This document shows, piece by piece, positions 1-11,594 of a stretch of DNA of 64,000 nt (the stretch's first letter is position 1; each line of letters begins with the position of its first letter). Source of the stretch: Larus michahellis (taxonomy: Eukaryota > Chordata > Aves > Charadriiformes > Laridae); contig NC_133929.1 in NCBI RefSeq assembly GCF_964199755.1, forward strand, positions 5,845,806-5,909,805, written 5' to 3'. The notes under the pieces were generated by a model. That model saw nothing but the letters and a program-made list of their open reading frames with translations, ran no database searches and had not been told where the DNA came from. The translations under genes and the position numbers were made by a program.

Positions 1-298
1 GAAGGACAATGGGACAACTGCCTCTCTAAAGCTATACAGCAAATAAATAATCGGTATGGTCCCTATAGAAGTCCATCTGCTCGAGCCTTTTCAGCATCTC
101 CTCTGGAAAAAACCAAGAACAACGGGGCATACCTGGTCTTCACTAAAACCAGGACAGCCTGTGATGGTAAAAATACCACCCGTGGGAGTAATACCAGTGA
201 CCCTAAATAAGCCACAAGGGTCTTTAGCATGGGACGCTATAGACAATGATGGAGTCGAGCTAAAAATCAGTACCATATGGATTTATCCTGCAGTATAA
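1..298 (+). pseudogene. Retroviral pol tail (integrase C-terminal) remnant
   Basis: The first ~110 bases read open in frame 1 and the rest reads open in frame 2 up to TAA at 296-298, so a frameshift is likely near 100-120. The frame-2 product carries PGQPVMVKI and ends ISTIWIYPAV, which resembles the small beta-rich C-terminal domain of retroviral integrases; that family call is an inference from general character. A polypyrimidine tract and AG follow, as at an env splice acceptor. The element enters from outside the window, so its LTRs and class cannot be judged. Confidence 0.35.
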
Positions 299-561
299 AA
301 GGGGTAACCTGATAGGCTTTCCACACCGAGACAGTTCTTTCTTTTCTTTCTTAACAGGAACGACGAACATCCACTAATGAATGATGAACTCCGCTAATGA
401 CATCATGGGAATGGACAACATCTCCAATGATCCCACTAGCAGCACGGCAGAAGCAACCCTCATTTTTGACATTGGCACCTTTACAGCATCGTGTCTATTC
501 CCTCTCCCCCTCACTGCACTGACCTGCTAGGATATACATCAATGGCAACAACGAAGACAGA
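299..561 (+). other. ERV-flank sequence with possible splice acceptor
   Basis: No gene seen. A pyrimidine-rich run at 335-352 is followed by CAG ending at 357, a good 3' splice-site shape. Its position just after the pol remnant would suit an env acceptor. Short ATG-started frames follow but none has a recognisable env motif. The stretch ends where the CR1 3' end begins. Confidence 0.3.
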
Positions 562-865
562 AAATCAGAATCACAGAATGATAGGGGTTGGAAGGGACCT
601 CTGGAGATCCTCTAGTCCAACCCCCCTGCCAGAACAGGGTCACCTAGAGCAGGTTGCACAGGAATGCATCCAGGTGGGTTTTGAATGTCTCCAGAGTTGG
701 AGACTCCACCACCTCTCTGGGCAGCCTGTTCCAGTGCTCTGCCACCCTCAAAGTAAAGAAGTTCCTCCTCATGTTTAGGTGGAACTTCCTATGCTCAAGT
801 TTGTGCCCATGACCTCTTGTCCTGTCCCTGGGCACCACTGAAAAGAGCCTGGCCCCATCCTCCTG

Positions 866-2151
866 TCACCCACCCTTTAAGTATTCATAAGCATTGATAA
901 GATCCCCCCTCAGCTGTCTTTTTTCCAGACTGAAGAGACCCAAATCCCTCAGCCTTTCTTCATAAGAGAGATGTTCCAGTCCCCTCAGCATCTTGGTAGC
1001 CCTTTGCTGCACCCTCTCCAGCAGTTCCCTGTCCCTCTTGAACCGGGGAGCCCAGAACTGGACACAGTACTCCAGATGCGGCCTCACCAGGGCAGAGGAG
1101 AGGCAGAGGATAACCTCCCTCGACCTGCTGGCCACACTCTTCTTGATGCACCCCAGGATGCCATTGGCCTTCTTGGCCACGAGGGCACATTGCTGGCTCA
1201 TGGTCATCCTGTTGTCCACCAGGACTCCCAGGTCTCTTTCCACTGAGCTGCTCTCCTGAGCAGGTCAGGCCCCAACCTGTCCTGGTGCAGGGGGTTATTC
1301 CTCCCCAGGTGCAGCACCCTACACTTGCCCTTGTTGAATTTCATAAGGTTTCTCTCCACCCAACTCTCCAGCCTGTCCAAGTCTCGCTGAATGGTGCCAC
1401 AGCCTTCCACTGTGTCAGCCACCCCTCCCAGCTTTGTGTCATCAGCAAACTTGCTGAGGGTGCACTCTGTCCCCTCATCCAGGTCATTGGTGAATATATT
1501 CAAGAGGACTGGACCCAGTACTGACCCCTGGGGAACACCACTCGTCACTGACCTCCAACTAGACTCTGTGCCCCTAATCACGACCCTCCGAGCTCTGTCT
1601 TTCAACCAGTTATCTATCCACCTTACTGTCCATTCATCTAGCCCACTCTTCCTAAGCTTCCCTATGAGGATGCTGTGGGAGACTGTGTCAAAAGCCTTGC
1701 TGAAGTCAAGGCAGACAACATCTACTGCCCTCCCCTCATCTATCCATCCAGTCATGCCATCGTAGAGGGCTATCAGATTAGTCAGACATTATTTCCCCTT
1801 GGTGAATCCATGTTGAGTACTTCTGATAGCTTCCTTGTCCTCCACATGCCTTGAGATGATGCCCAGAACGAGCTGTTCCATCATCTTTCCAGGGATGGAG
1901 GTGAGGCTGACCAGCCTGTAGTTCCCTGGGTCCTCCTTCTTGCCCTTTTTGAAGACTGGAGTGACATTGGCTTTCCTCCAGTCCTCAGGCACCTCGCCTG
2001 TTCTCCAGGACCTTTCAAAGATGATGGAGAGCAGCCCAGCAATGACTTCTGCCAGCTCCCTCCACACTCTCAGGTGCATCCCATCAGGACCCATGGACTT
2101 GTGGATGTCTAATTGAGTTAATTGATTTCTCACTTGATCCTCCTCAACCAA
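866..2151 (-). pseudogene. CR1 ORF2 reverse transcriptase region, broken
   Basis: Three consecutive minus-strand open stretches (1789-2151, 1204-1755, 866-1243) encode, in order, the RT fingers region (GPDGMHLRV, then [18 protein letters not shown]), the palm ([33 protein letters not shown]) and the CR1 C-terminal region ([23 protein letters not shown]). FADD holds the two catalytic aspartates. At least two frame breaks near 1780 and 1230 separate the pieces. The sequence is close to the CR1 at 46530-48928, so both belong to one subfamily. Confidence 0.88.
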
Positions 2152-2608
2152 GGGGAAGTTTTCCTTCGTCTAGACTTTCCCTGTTACTTTCTCCAAAGTC
2201 TGGGGCTCCTGAGGGCTGGGCTGAGCAGTAAAGGCCAAAGCAAAGAAGGCATTCAGTAACTCTGCCTTCTCCACATCCTCCGTCACCATGGCTCATGTCT
2301 CATTCAACAGTGGGCCCACATTTTCTCTAGTTTTCCTTTTGCCTCTGATATACTTGAAGAAACCCTTCCTGTTGAGCTTGACATCCCTAGCCAGGTTTAA
2401 TTCCAAGGAGGCCTTGGCTTTCCTCATTTTATCCCTGCATACTCTGACAGCATTCAGTACAAGTGGTCAGTCCCTTCTTCCATGTGCTCCACTTGAGCTT
2501 TTTCAGAAGCTCCCTGCTCAACCATGCAGGTCTCCTGCTTCCCTTGCCTGATTTCTTGCTCTTAGGGATGCACCAATCCTGAGCTTGGAGAAAGTGGTAT
2601 CTGAATAC

Positions 2609-3239
2609 TGAAGTAGGGTTTCATATATTAAAGCCGTAAACTAATTTAAGTAGAAGCTTAATATATTAGAACTGTAAATTAGAGTAGGAGCTTAATTTAG
2701 GAGACTAGGCACCTTAAGGCTGTACAAAGAGCAGATGCAACAGTTGTAGTACTAAATGGCAGAACTTATCTCCTATTTTTAAAGAAAGAATGCTTTAGGA
2801 CAATATAACCTTGTAGTAGAAGCTTATCTCTCAAAACAAGGGGCCCAGGATTACTGAGGAATGCAGAGACTAGTCAAAGCTAACACTTTTGATGCACCAG
2901 CAAGAATAAAGGAGTAGAGTAGAGGCCTGCAGTTGACCCAGAAGTCACAACGATGAAGAGGAGTGGAGGAAGTAAACCTCTGAAGACCACCGAGAGACTC
3001 TAGTGTGCATGTGGGAGTGGGCAGTAACCTGTAATAATGAGGTAATGAATAGGTAATCATTTCTTGGAAAACTAGTGAATATGCATACATAGTATGTGTT
3101 TAAACCGTACCTCTAAATCAGTCGGCGCGCACATTAGGTGGATCAATCAATCCCCTGTGCGCCCGGTGCTGCAATAAAGAATACCTGCTTAATAGTCACC
3201 AAGGCTATTGAGTCTTAACTTCGGCATTTCACTGCATCA
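2609..3239 (+). mobile_element. Solo LTR (TGAAGTAGGG...TGCATCA) in CR1
   Basis: Starts TGAAGTAGGG, ends TTCACTGCATCA, and is flanked by ATAC on both sides (2605-2608 and 3240-3243), a 4-bp target duplication inside CR1. AATAAA at about 3174 followed by a short tail fixes the orientation as plus. The same LTR forms the 3' LTR of the minus-strand ERV at 12627-15631, so it is a solo LTR of that gammaretrovirus-like family. Confidence 0.9.
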
Positions 3240-3962
3240 ATACCAACCAGCTCTCTTGAGCCCCTTTACCTTCCAGAGCCCTAGCCCACGGGATCTCTCC
3301 AAGCAGTTTCTTGAAGAGGTCAAAGTTAGCCCTCCTGAAGTCCAAGGTTGCAATCCTACTTGTTGCTTTGTGCACACTACCCACAGTCCTGAACTCTATC
3401 TTCTCATGATCACTACAGCCAAGGCTGCCCCCAACCCTCATGTCCTCCACCAGTCCCTCTGTGTTTGTCAGTACCAGGTCCAGTAGCACTCCTCTCCTTG
3501 TTGGCTCCTGTACCACCTGTGTCAGAAAGTTGTCATCAATGCACTGGAGGAACCTCCTGGACTGTGCGTGCCTGGCTGTGTGGTCTTCCCAGCAGATATT
3601 GGGGTGATTGAAGTCCCCCATGAGAACCAAGGCCTGCGATTGCGAGGCTACTGTCAGCTGTCTGTAGAAAGCCTCATCAGCTTCCCCATCCTGATCAGGT
3701 GGCCTGTAATAAACACCCACATCAGTGTCCCTCATATTTGCCTGCCCCTTAATCCTTACCCACAAGCTCTCAATCCTCTCTTCATCTGCCCCCAGGGAGA
3801 GCTCGATAAATTCCAGATGCTCTCTCACATAAAGAGCAACTCCACCACCACGCCTCACTGGCCTGTCTTTCCTGAAAAGGACATAGCCATCCATGACAGT
3901 GTTCCAGTCATGTGAGCTATCCCACCACATCTGAGTAATTGCAATGAGATCGTGGCCCTGCA
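3240..3962 (-). pseudogene. CR1 ORF2 endonuclease domain, truncated
   Basis: A 241-codon open stretch encodes most of the apurinic-type endonuclease that nicks target DNA. Visible motifs are TQMWW (TETWW in intact copies, so the catalytic Glu is replaced by Gln), [28 protein letters not shown] and CSDHEKIEF with the catalytic Asp-His. The N-terminal start is lost by 5' truncation at 3962, and the RT part continues beyond the inserted LTR. Confidence 0.85.
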
Positions 3963-4639
3963 TTTTAATTAAATTTGCATTTTAATTAAACACTAAGCAC
4001 TAGTCCTCAATGAAGGCTACACTCTGTTGCGTTACTGAACCTTGGTCAAAAAACATAATTGTGCTATTGCAGCTGTACTGATGTAATGATGAAGGTCAAA
4101 TGGTAGTTTGAAGCTAGATTCAGCCTTTAAGATTGTTACATCTGCTAAATGCATATCTTTTGGTGTGTGAAAAAATAGCAAGGGAGACAAGAGAGAAAGG
4201 AATTGTCTTTTGACCTACCTGAAGGTCAGGTTGTGTGACTGAATCTTTCTTTCATCTCTATCAGTTAGCGCTAATCAAACATAACTTCTTATAAAGAGTG
4301 TTTTGCTGGAACTGTTTTTCAGTATTTGTATTTTTTTAAGTTCTCCTATCATGGGAAAGCTGATAGGAAAAAAAAATAATAAAGAAATAAGTACATTACA
4401 AGGCAGGAGTACACATGAAAAAAAATGAGCGGTTTGATAAATCAATATGGCAAAGCCCAAATACTAGTGGGAAGTCTTAACCACGCTGTAACCTCTTGAT
4501 CCTGAACTTAACACTTGATGGTTTTCCTCACAAGATTGCAAGAATCAGAGCGAATGAGCAATTTAGCTATTAATTTTAAGGATATTTAAAGTTTTAGTTG
4601 GAGAGCCTTCTTTGTTAAATCACAGTAGGGATTTTTTGG
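3963..4639. other. AT-rich stretch, nothing recognised
   Basis: No coding, repeat-family or RNA signature seen, apart from the duplicated GCATTTTAATTAAA at its left edge. Confidence 0.5.
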
Positions 4640-5215
4640 TAGCGAGAGGGGCTGCAGGGGTGGCCTCTGTGAGAAGAGGTAAGGGGCTGCCCTGTGCTGC
4701 ACACAGGCAGTTCCATATAGCCCAGCAATGGACCCACTGCAGGCCAAAGCTGAGCCAATCAGGGGAGCATGTGGCACCTCTGAGAAAACGATGATGGTGG
4801 TGGTATTCCCTGCAGCCCATGGGGGACCTGTGCTGGAGCAGATGGATATTACTGAAGGACTGCAGGCCGTGGAGAGCCCACGCTGGAGCAGAGGAAAGGT
4901 ATGAGAAGGAAGGAGTGACACACAGAAACCACTATGTACTGACCGTAATCCCCCATCCTTGCTGTGCTGCTTGGCACTGGGATAGAGGAGTCTGGAGTGA
5001 AGGAGGGAAGTTGAACGTGAGAGAGGAGGGAGGAAAGGTCTCATTTTAATATTTGTCTTTTTGTTCCCACTACCCAAATCAGTAATTAAAATAGATATTT
5101 AATGGGTAATAAATTAATTTCCCCGAGTTGAGTCTGTTTTGCCTGTAACAGTAATGTCCCTGTCTTTATCTTGACCTACAAGATCTCTCATTCCTGTTTT
5201 TTTTCCCCCCTCCTC
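4640..5215 (+). mobile_element. Avian LTR fragment, plus strand
   Basis: Contains the wording of the LTR family seen in reverse at 5896-7660: CCCATGGGGGACC, GCTGGAGCAG repeats, and AATAAATTAATTTCCCC followed by GTTTTGCCTGTAACAG. AATAAA at about 5110 gives plus orientation. The start is degraded and the end lacks the CCACCACA terminus. Confidence 0.65.
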
Positions 5216-5895
5216 CGTGATGGGTACACAAAATCCATTCATTTACTTGAGGTGTTTTGTAGTGCCGTTCAATCATCGGGAGAAACCCGAGCTTGTTAAT
5301 TGAGAATGAATGTCGAGTAGTGTCAAGACTCCTCAGTTCTTAAAGCTGATAACTCCTTGTGTGATTGCATTCGTCTCTTTATAGCTCCTGTGGTCTCTCC
5401 CTCTTTACCTGCCATTGACAGAAGAACATGTATTATTCAACTGTTGGCACTGCTACACTAGTCTCATGATATTTGTTTCTGAGGATGAGCACCTCTTCAC
5501 AATAATTATATAAATGAAAAAAAAAAGTAAAAATTAGACCTTGATTTTGAAAGCATATTGCCTCTAGCAGAAGAAAAAAATCACGTAATGAATGCAAATC
5601 AGTAAAGCATGAGAGCATCTGGATTGGTTTCTTGACTATGAGTAATGAATTCTCATCACTAGTAATGTTTCATCATTTCTCTCTCCTATTTTCCATTTTC
5701 CCTTATCTTTCATTACTATCAGTACTCTCTTACACAGTTTTCTAATCCCATTCAAATCAATTTCTTAGTGCACAGTGGAATGTAAATCCTCTTGAGAGTG
5801 ATTCAGTGCTGTAATATCACAGTTTCTTGCTGGATTACTTAATTGATGGGAAAGTGATGATATAAACCAAGGTGGCACAGCTCTGTATTGGTCTG
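5216..5895. other. AT-rich stretch, nothing recognised
   Basis: Simple T/C runs and AT-rich text with no gene or clear repeat. Confidence 0.45.
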
Positions 5896-7660
5896 TGTGG
5901 TGGGTTGACACTGGCTCGATGCCAGGTGCCCACCAAGCTGCTCTACCACTCCCCCTCCTCAGCTGGGCAGGGGAGAGAAAATATAACAAAAAGCTCGGGG
6001 GATGAGATAAGGACAGGGAGAGATCACTCAGCAATTACCATCACTAGCAAAACGGACTCGACTTGGGGAAATTAGTTTAATTTATTGCCAATCAAATCAG
6101 AGTAGGATAATGAGAAATAAAACCAAATCTTAAAAACACCTTCCCCCCCACCCCTCCCTTCTTCCTGGGCTTAATTTTTACTCCTGATTTTCTCTACCTC
6201 CTCCCCCCAAGCAGCGCGGGGGATGGGGAATGGGGGCCGTGGTCAGTTCATCAAACGTTGTTTCTGCCGCTCCTTCCTCCTCAGGGGGAGGACTCTTCAC
6301 ACTCTTCCCCTGCTCCAGCGTGGGGTCCCTACCACAGGAGACAGTTCTCCACGACCTCCTCCAATATGAGTCCTTCCCACGGGCTACAGTTCTTCAGGAA
6401 CTGCTCCAGCGTGGGTCCCTTCCACGGGGTGTAGTCCTTCAGAAACAGACTGCTCCAGCGTGGGTCCCCCATGGGGTCACAAGTCCTGCCAGCAAACCTG
6501 TTCCATTGTGTGGTCCTCTATCCACGGGTCCACGGGTCCTGCCAGGAGCCTGTTCGAGTGCGGGCTTCCCATGGGGTCACAGTCTCCTTTGAGTGCATCC
6601 ACCTGCTCCGGTGTGGGGTCCTCCACAGGCTGCCGGTGGATATCTGCTCCACCATGGATCTCCACGGGTTGCAGGTGAATGGGATCACCTGGCCAAACCA
6701 GTTTCAGAACACAAAAGGTGAAATGCAGGGAGTTGTCTTTCGACTCAGCTCCATCTCCCCTTGGCAAATGCTTATTGATACCTATCTATGCAGAGATAAC
6801 TTGGGGGGAGCTGTGGGAATGGCTCAGCCCGGGGTGGTCTCAACACTGCATCACAATAAGAACGGAAACCCAAACGGAAGCCCAAACCAAAACCCAAGTG
6901 GTGCCTTTAACAAACAAAATGCCCTGAGTCACATCCCACCACTATTCAGTGAGTGTGAGACCAGACATCACAAAATAAACATTGCTACCTAAGGGGCCAT
7001 CAAACCACCAGAGATAACCATCCCAGATAGGGCAATCCATTCAGGCACAATCCTGCCCAGTCATCGGAAACAGGGTATTTAAGTCCAAAGTTTTGGGGAG
7101 CAAAATGGGCAGCCTTCCAAAGATACAGCTGGCCTGTAGGAGATTCTTCCTCCCCCTTGTCCAGGACGCTGCGCAAGGTAACTTCCCGGGATTGAGTGGC
7201 CTTACCTGAGAGAGAGGGTAAGTGATTTGATAACTTACATATGACGTCTAGCATGCTCTAAGATCGTGATTTGTGCACTCGTTTAAGGTATTCATATCTA
7301 GTGCACTGGTGGTTTGTTTTGTTACTTTTCGGAATCACTTGTTAGGTGGTAATAGTGTATTCTGTGATTTGTTTTGTTCTTTTTCCTTAAATTGCAATAG
7401 TGCATTCTTCCATTGTATCCATAAGAACTTGCAATAGTGGCATATCGGACCTGTGAGTGAAGTCCAAATAAATTGTTAATTTGAACCTCTCAGTGAAGTC
7501 TGTTTCTCTCTGCCACAGCAGGGTGACAGCCTGCCTCACCATGGTCTTCACCACAGGCTGCAGGGGAATCTGCTCTGGCACCTGGAGCACCTCCTCCCTC
7601 TCCTTCACTGACCTTGGTGTCTGCAGGGTTGTTCCTCTCACATATTCTCACTCCCTTTTT
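5896..7660 (-). mobile_element. Avian ERV LTR, minus strand, split by another LTR
   Basis: Begins TGTGGTGGGTTGAC, the reverse complement of an LTR end GTCAACCCACCACA. In reverse it has AATAAA (about 6083) and a purine-rich body, preceded by a series of diverged ~30-bp units ending GACCCACGCTGGAGCAG-like (about 6280-6660). A solo LTR at 6676-7517 with a GCAGG duplication interrupts it; similar text (CCATGGTCTTCACC, CTGGCACCTGGAGCACC) resumes at 7518. The outer edge near 7660 is approximate. I saw no coding frame that resembles a gene. Confidence 0.75.
6676..7517 (+). mobile_element. Solo LTR (TGAATGGGATC...CTGCCACA), 842 bp
   Basis: Exact GCAGG at 6671-6675 and 7518-7522 flanks a TG...CA unit. 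In plus orientation it carries GGTATTTAAGTCC (about 7072, TATA-like) and AAATAAATTG (about 7468, poly(A) signal) before a 50-bp U5. Related copies are at 61158-61955 (minus) and 15642-16149 (minus, truncated). Confidence 0.88.
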
Positions 7661-8579
7661 TTTTTTCTTTTTTTAAAACATACCTTAGAGTGGAATTTCA
7701 GGGCTTGCTTTTCAGTAGACCTTGAAATCAAGCTCCCCAGAACTCAAATTTGTGAACCCCAAGCCACCACTTCTCCTGGGACCATTGTAGCAAGGACTTT
7801 CTGTTCCAAACCTTAGGTCACTTAATTTTTATCGCTGGTACCCTCAGTGCCAAATACCAGCTTCAGTGAGCCAAGCACCGAGACTCCATATCAAGTAGCT
7901 TTGAAATCTTATGCTTTCATTCTATAGAAGATTTTATAGATGATTCACATGACTTGGAATACAGGGTGACATTCTTGATTCTCCCCTTCTTAGTCAAAAC
8001 GGTTTTCCTTGTTGTATGATCCTTCCATAGACAATGACTGTATTCATTGTAAATGGGGGAGAAGGGAAGCTCAGAAGATTTCTTCAGGAGGGGCAAACTT
8101 CCCATTTTGGTGGTTTTTAAATATTAAATATTAATATTTAAGATTTGAGAGGTCTGTCTAAGTTTATCCTAACTGAAAACATTCATTTTGACTAAAACCT
8201 AAGTGTCCGTGATTGTTTCCAACTTCCCACTTCTGAGCTAAGATAATACAAGGTGTGCCACTGTTATAGACTCCACCAAGAGCCATCTCTCCGTATTGTC
8301 ACATTATTTACTGTTTGAGTCCTTCTTAGAATTGTGGCAGTTAGCAAGCTACTTAAGGAGTCCATCCCTCCCAGGGATAGATACCTGACTTTATTAACAC
8401 TGAAATGATTGTTTTCCATGGCCAGACAAGTAGCAAGCTCATGTTTATCAGGCCCGGATACCTGCTAAAGTGGATACATATCTTGTTGACTACAGCCAGC
8501 CACATAGCTATATCATGTATCATAGATGTACACATGACCTTCCCCCCCCTTCCTAGAAAAACCCTTTGAGATTGATCCC
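7661..8579. other. Nothing recognised
   Basis: AT-moderate sequence after a T-run at 7656-7674. No long open frame with recognisable motifs. Confidence 0.45.
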
Positions 8580-8779
8580 TCACTGAAGCCCTGACCATGG
8601 ACAGATGCTCTGCTGTGCTTGGTAATCACCTGCTGCTTCCTGCAAGGTCCGGGGGCTTCCCCTTGCTGAAGGGATCATGAGTATAATCAATAAATGCAGT
8701 TGAATAATCATGCTTAACTTAAATACGTCTGTGTCTTCTTGAAAGCAGATCTGTGAACCTGGTTGCTATTTCGCGTAAC
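8580..8779 (+). mobile_element. Possible LTR 3' end
   Basis: AATCAATAAATGCAG (about 8690) followed by ~80 bases ending CGCGTAACA has the shape of an LTR R-U5. I could not place a 5' end or a matching target duplication, so this is tentative. Confidence 0.3.
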
Positions 8780-10537
8780 AGCAAGAATGATGGCCTTAAG
8801 CATCACTTTTTCTCTTTGGTGGTTGTCCTTCAATACCTGCTCTTTGGTGTCATGGAAACCTCTTATTTCAGAGGTTTACCATCACTTTTTTTAAGACTCT
8901 GTCCATTCTCTCCATGGGCCATTTGCTCCCTTACAGCCCCTCGATGACTTTATATCCTGTACAAAGAAAATTTTGGAGGATTTTATTAAATTTTTTTTGA
9001 GACCTTGTGTTCTTTAGTTGACATTCTGCATCATCTGTACTGAGGTGAATCAATAATACCAGTTTGGAAGCTTTTATGTTTTTGTAGCAAGTCCTGCTTT
9101 CCATCACACCATTAGTTGCTGCATGAATAAAATGATTTGTGTGTATTTTTTAATACAGCATACAATTACACTTTGTGTAACAAATTTCACGTCTTCACAC
9201 AGTAAAATAGATTGGGACTTCCTGAGCTACAGGACACATTAGGTCTATGATATTTCTGTTTTCTTTTTTCCCCTAGTCTCTGTGCCTCTTCAAGTATCTT
9301 TCTTTATTTTTCTTGTTGGGACTGTTTTCTGACATTGTGGGCTATAAGTACTTGAAGCAGTGTTCAAGAGCACGAGCAGAGTTCTCGCTTGTAAGTTTAT
9401 TAAGTTATTTGTAGCTTCAGTATGGGTGTCTCCTTCTGGGGTGGGGACACAATACCAGTGCATAGCCTACAAATTTTGCTAATTAATCTTCAGATAGATG
9501 TGAGACAGGGTTAAACACAATGCTGCTTTTCAAAGCAAAACACTTTTTTGCTATTTTGTTCCTTTTCATGTGTTTTTAGAATGGAAACAGAAGTGGAAGC
9601 TTCAGCTACTAACTTTGTAGGAGGTGTGGGCATGGTGTGGGCAAACTACTGGAGGACACCATGAGAGAAGTTATGCTGATGGAAAATTCTTAATGAAAAA
9701 GAAGGAAGGCCTGTTTCTTTGCAAATTTGTTCTATTTCACAGCACTTCTACTTGTCAGACTTGTCAGTACTGTTCTCCCAGTATTTGTTATTAGAAGTTT
9801 GGTGGCTGTTTGATTTTAAAAAATGGCTAGAATGAAATAATTGACATTTGATAGGTCCTTCAACTACCTTCATTAAGCTCCTTTGGGGATTTAATTTTTA
9901 CATCTATTCTGTGTTTCCATGCATTCTTGGCAGTTCCTGAAAACACCTTTGCTTACAAAAAAGCTTCGAATTGTTTTGTACTCAATTACAACTGCTAGTT
10001 AATCAGCTTTGTGTTAATTGGTGCTAAAATACAGAATGTTATGAAATAATGCATTCAGTCACATGACTTTTGGAGTAGAGAATGCATTCTTCCCTAGTGA
10101 TGAAACCTTATAGATCAAGTATGCAATGATAAGCATGTGATACATTTAACATAGTTATATAAGGACATTTAATACTTCTTCAGTTTTCCAAAGTCCCAGT
10201 ATTTGTGTTACTGTTCTCATTCATTCATGGCATAATTATAATCCAATCTGAGAATGGAAACAAAAGAGTATTTATTTTACATTGATCTAGAGTCTTCCAT
10301 ATGACATATATTTAAATACAGCTATTTTGCTAACGGATTTATGTAGTCCCTAGTGCTTCTATGTACCCATCAAATCATTTAACCAGGAATCAAATTACAG
10401 CTACCTATTAAAATAGATAGAACACCAAGACACGACAGTATACAACAGTATGGAGACACGATTGTTGCCTGAGGCAAATCTTGCCTGTCTTAGATCTTTA
10501 ACAAATATGCAGATTAGAAATAAACTTGTCTTAGTAC
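8780..10537. other. AT-rich DNA, nothing recognised
   Basis: No open frame longer than about 65 codons carries a recognisable motif. No repeat family was identified by eye. Confidence 0.45.
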
Positions 10538-10690
10538 CCGGCCAACCCCCACTTATATACTGAGCATGATGTTTATGGTACAGAATATTCCATTGGCCAT
10601 TCCGTTGTTCTGTCTAGGCTCCTTCTCAGCTTCTATGGGAAGCTGAAAAGAGTCCTTGAAAAGTATAAACATCACTTAGCAACAACTTTC
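10538..10690 (-). mobile_element. LTR U3 fragment related to the 27219 LTR
   Basis: The reverse complement matches the promoter part of the LTR at 27219-27763: GGCCAACC, TTATATACTGAGCATGATG (TATA region), TTTATGGTA, ATTCC, TTCTATGGGAAGCTGAAAA and AAACATCACTTAGCA. Both ends are degraded. Confidence 0.75.
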
Positions 10691-10956
10691 TGAACTGAAA
10701 TTCCTTTGAAGGCAATCACTAGAAAGAAAATTAACTCTTTCCCAGATGAAACCAGGACAGGAGGGTAAATAGATCTTTCCTTACTTATTGTCTTTCTTAA
10801 GGATTGCTATTATTTTACTGTGAAGAGAGATGCATGTTCCATAAATATACATATTGCTGTTCAACAGTCAAAGGAATTAAGATTATTCAAATTGCGAGTT
10901 AAAGAGAATAATAGTTAATATCTCATTGTAATGTAAACATCTACCTTTTATAACAT

Positions 10957-11185
10957 TGTGGTGGGTTAACCTTGGCTGGCTGCCTGGTGCTCAACAAGCC
11001 GCTCTATGACCCCCACTCCATCAACAGGACAGGGGGAGAAAATAAGATGAAAAAACTCATAGGTAGAGATAAAGACGGGGAGATCGCTTACCAATTACCA
11101 TCACAGGCAAAACAGACTTGAATTTGAGAATTTAATTTATTTAAAAAAAATAGAGTAGGATAGTGAGAAACAAAAAAATATATTT
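10957..11185 (-). mobile_element. Truncated avian LTR end
   Basis: Starts TGTGGTGGGTTAACC like the LTR at 5896 and continues with GGGGAGAAAATAAGATG, GAGATAAAGACGGGGAGATCGC and TTAATTTATTT (poly(A) signal in reverse). The U3 part is missing. Confidence 0.7.
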
Positions 11186-11594
11186 TAATTTCAAGCAACT
11201 AAGACTGATTTAAAAATTTACAGACCAGGAGTAAAACAAGATGATGAAAATTCAGGTTGCTGGTTTAGTTGAATATGAGACTGGTCAGGTGAAAAAATGA
11301 TGAACAGAAACATGGAGTAAAGCACTCAAGTTAGTTTATTGGCATTTTTTCCTATTATTAAAAATACTTATTAGAAAAATAGGTCTATAACAGTGAAAGT
11401 TAGTTTTTTTGTAGTATTTAGGCTATTAGTCTAAAGTTTATATTTTCTCTTAACCTTTAGTTTTCTGTTGAAGCTATTAACTGCATGTTACCAAACTATC
11501 TTGCTTATAAATCTTTCCATAGTTTTTTTCTGAATTGTCTTTGGTTTTGCTTTCTCTTTCTCCAGTTTTAACATTTGTCTACATGGTGCACTGA
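11186..11594. other. AT-rich stretch, nothing recognised
   Basis: Very AT-rich; no gene or repeat family recognised. Confidence 0.45.

Larger units (their letters stand above)
562..3962 (-). mobile_element. CR1 LINE, 5'-truncated, interrupted by a solo LTR
   Basis: The left edge is a CR1 3' end in reverse complement (CAGAATCACAGAATG, then the conserved TTGGAAGGGACCT block). Going right, the element carries ORF2 reverse transcriptase, then endonuclease, and stops at 3962 inside the endonuclease, so it is 5'-truncated as usual for target-primed insertion. A solo LTR at 2609-3239 splits it: CR1 text stops at GAATAC and resumes at ATACCAACC. The right edge abuts a repeated GCATTTTAATTAAA (about 3960-3990), which may reflect the target site. 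Confidence 0.9.

Noticed and set aside
6230..6992. Frames of 120 and 173 codons
   Set aside because: They cross an LTR and a solo LTR boundary, so they cannot be one gene.
8753..8947. Candidate host exon
   Set aside because: A 64-codon frame without recognisable motif or splice context in AT-rich DNA.
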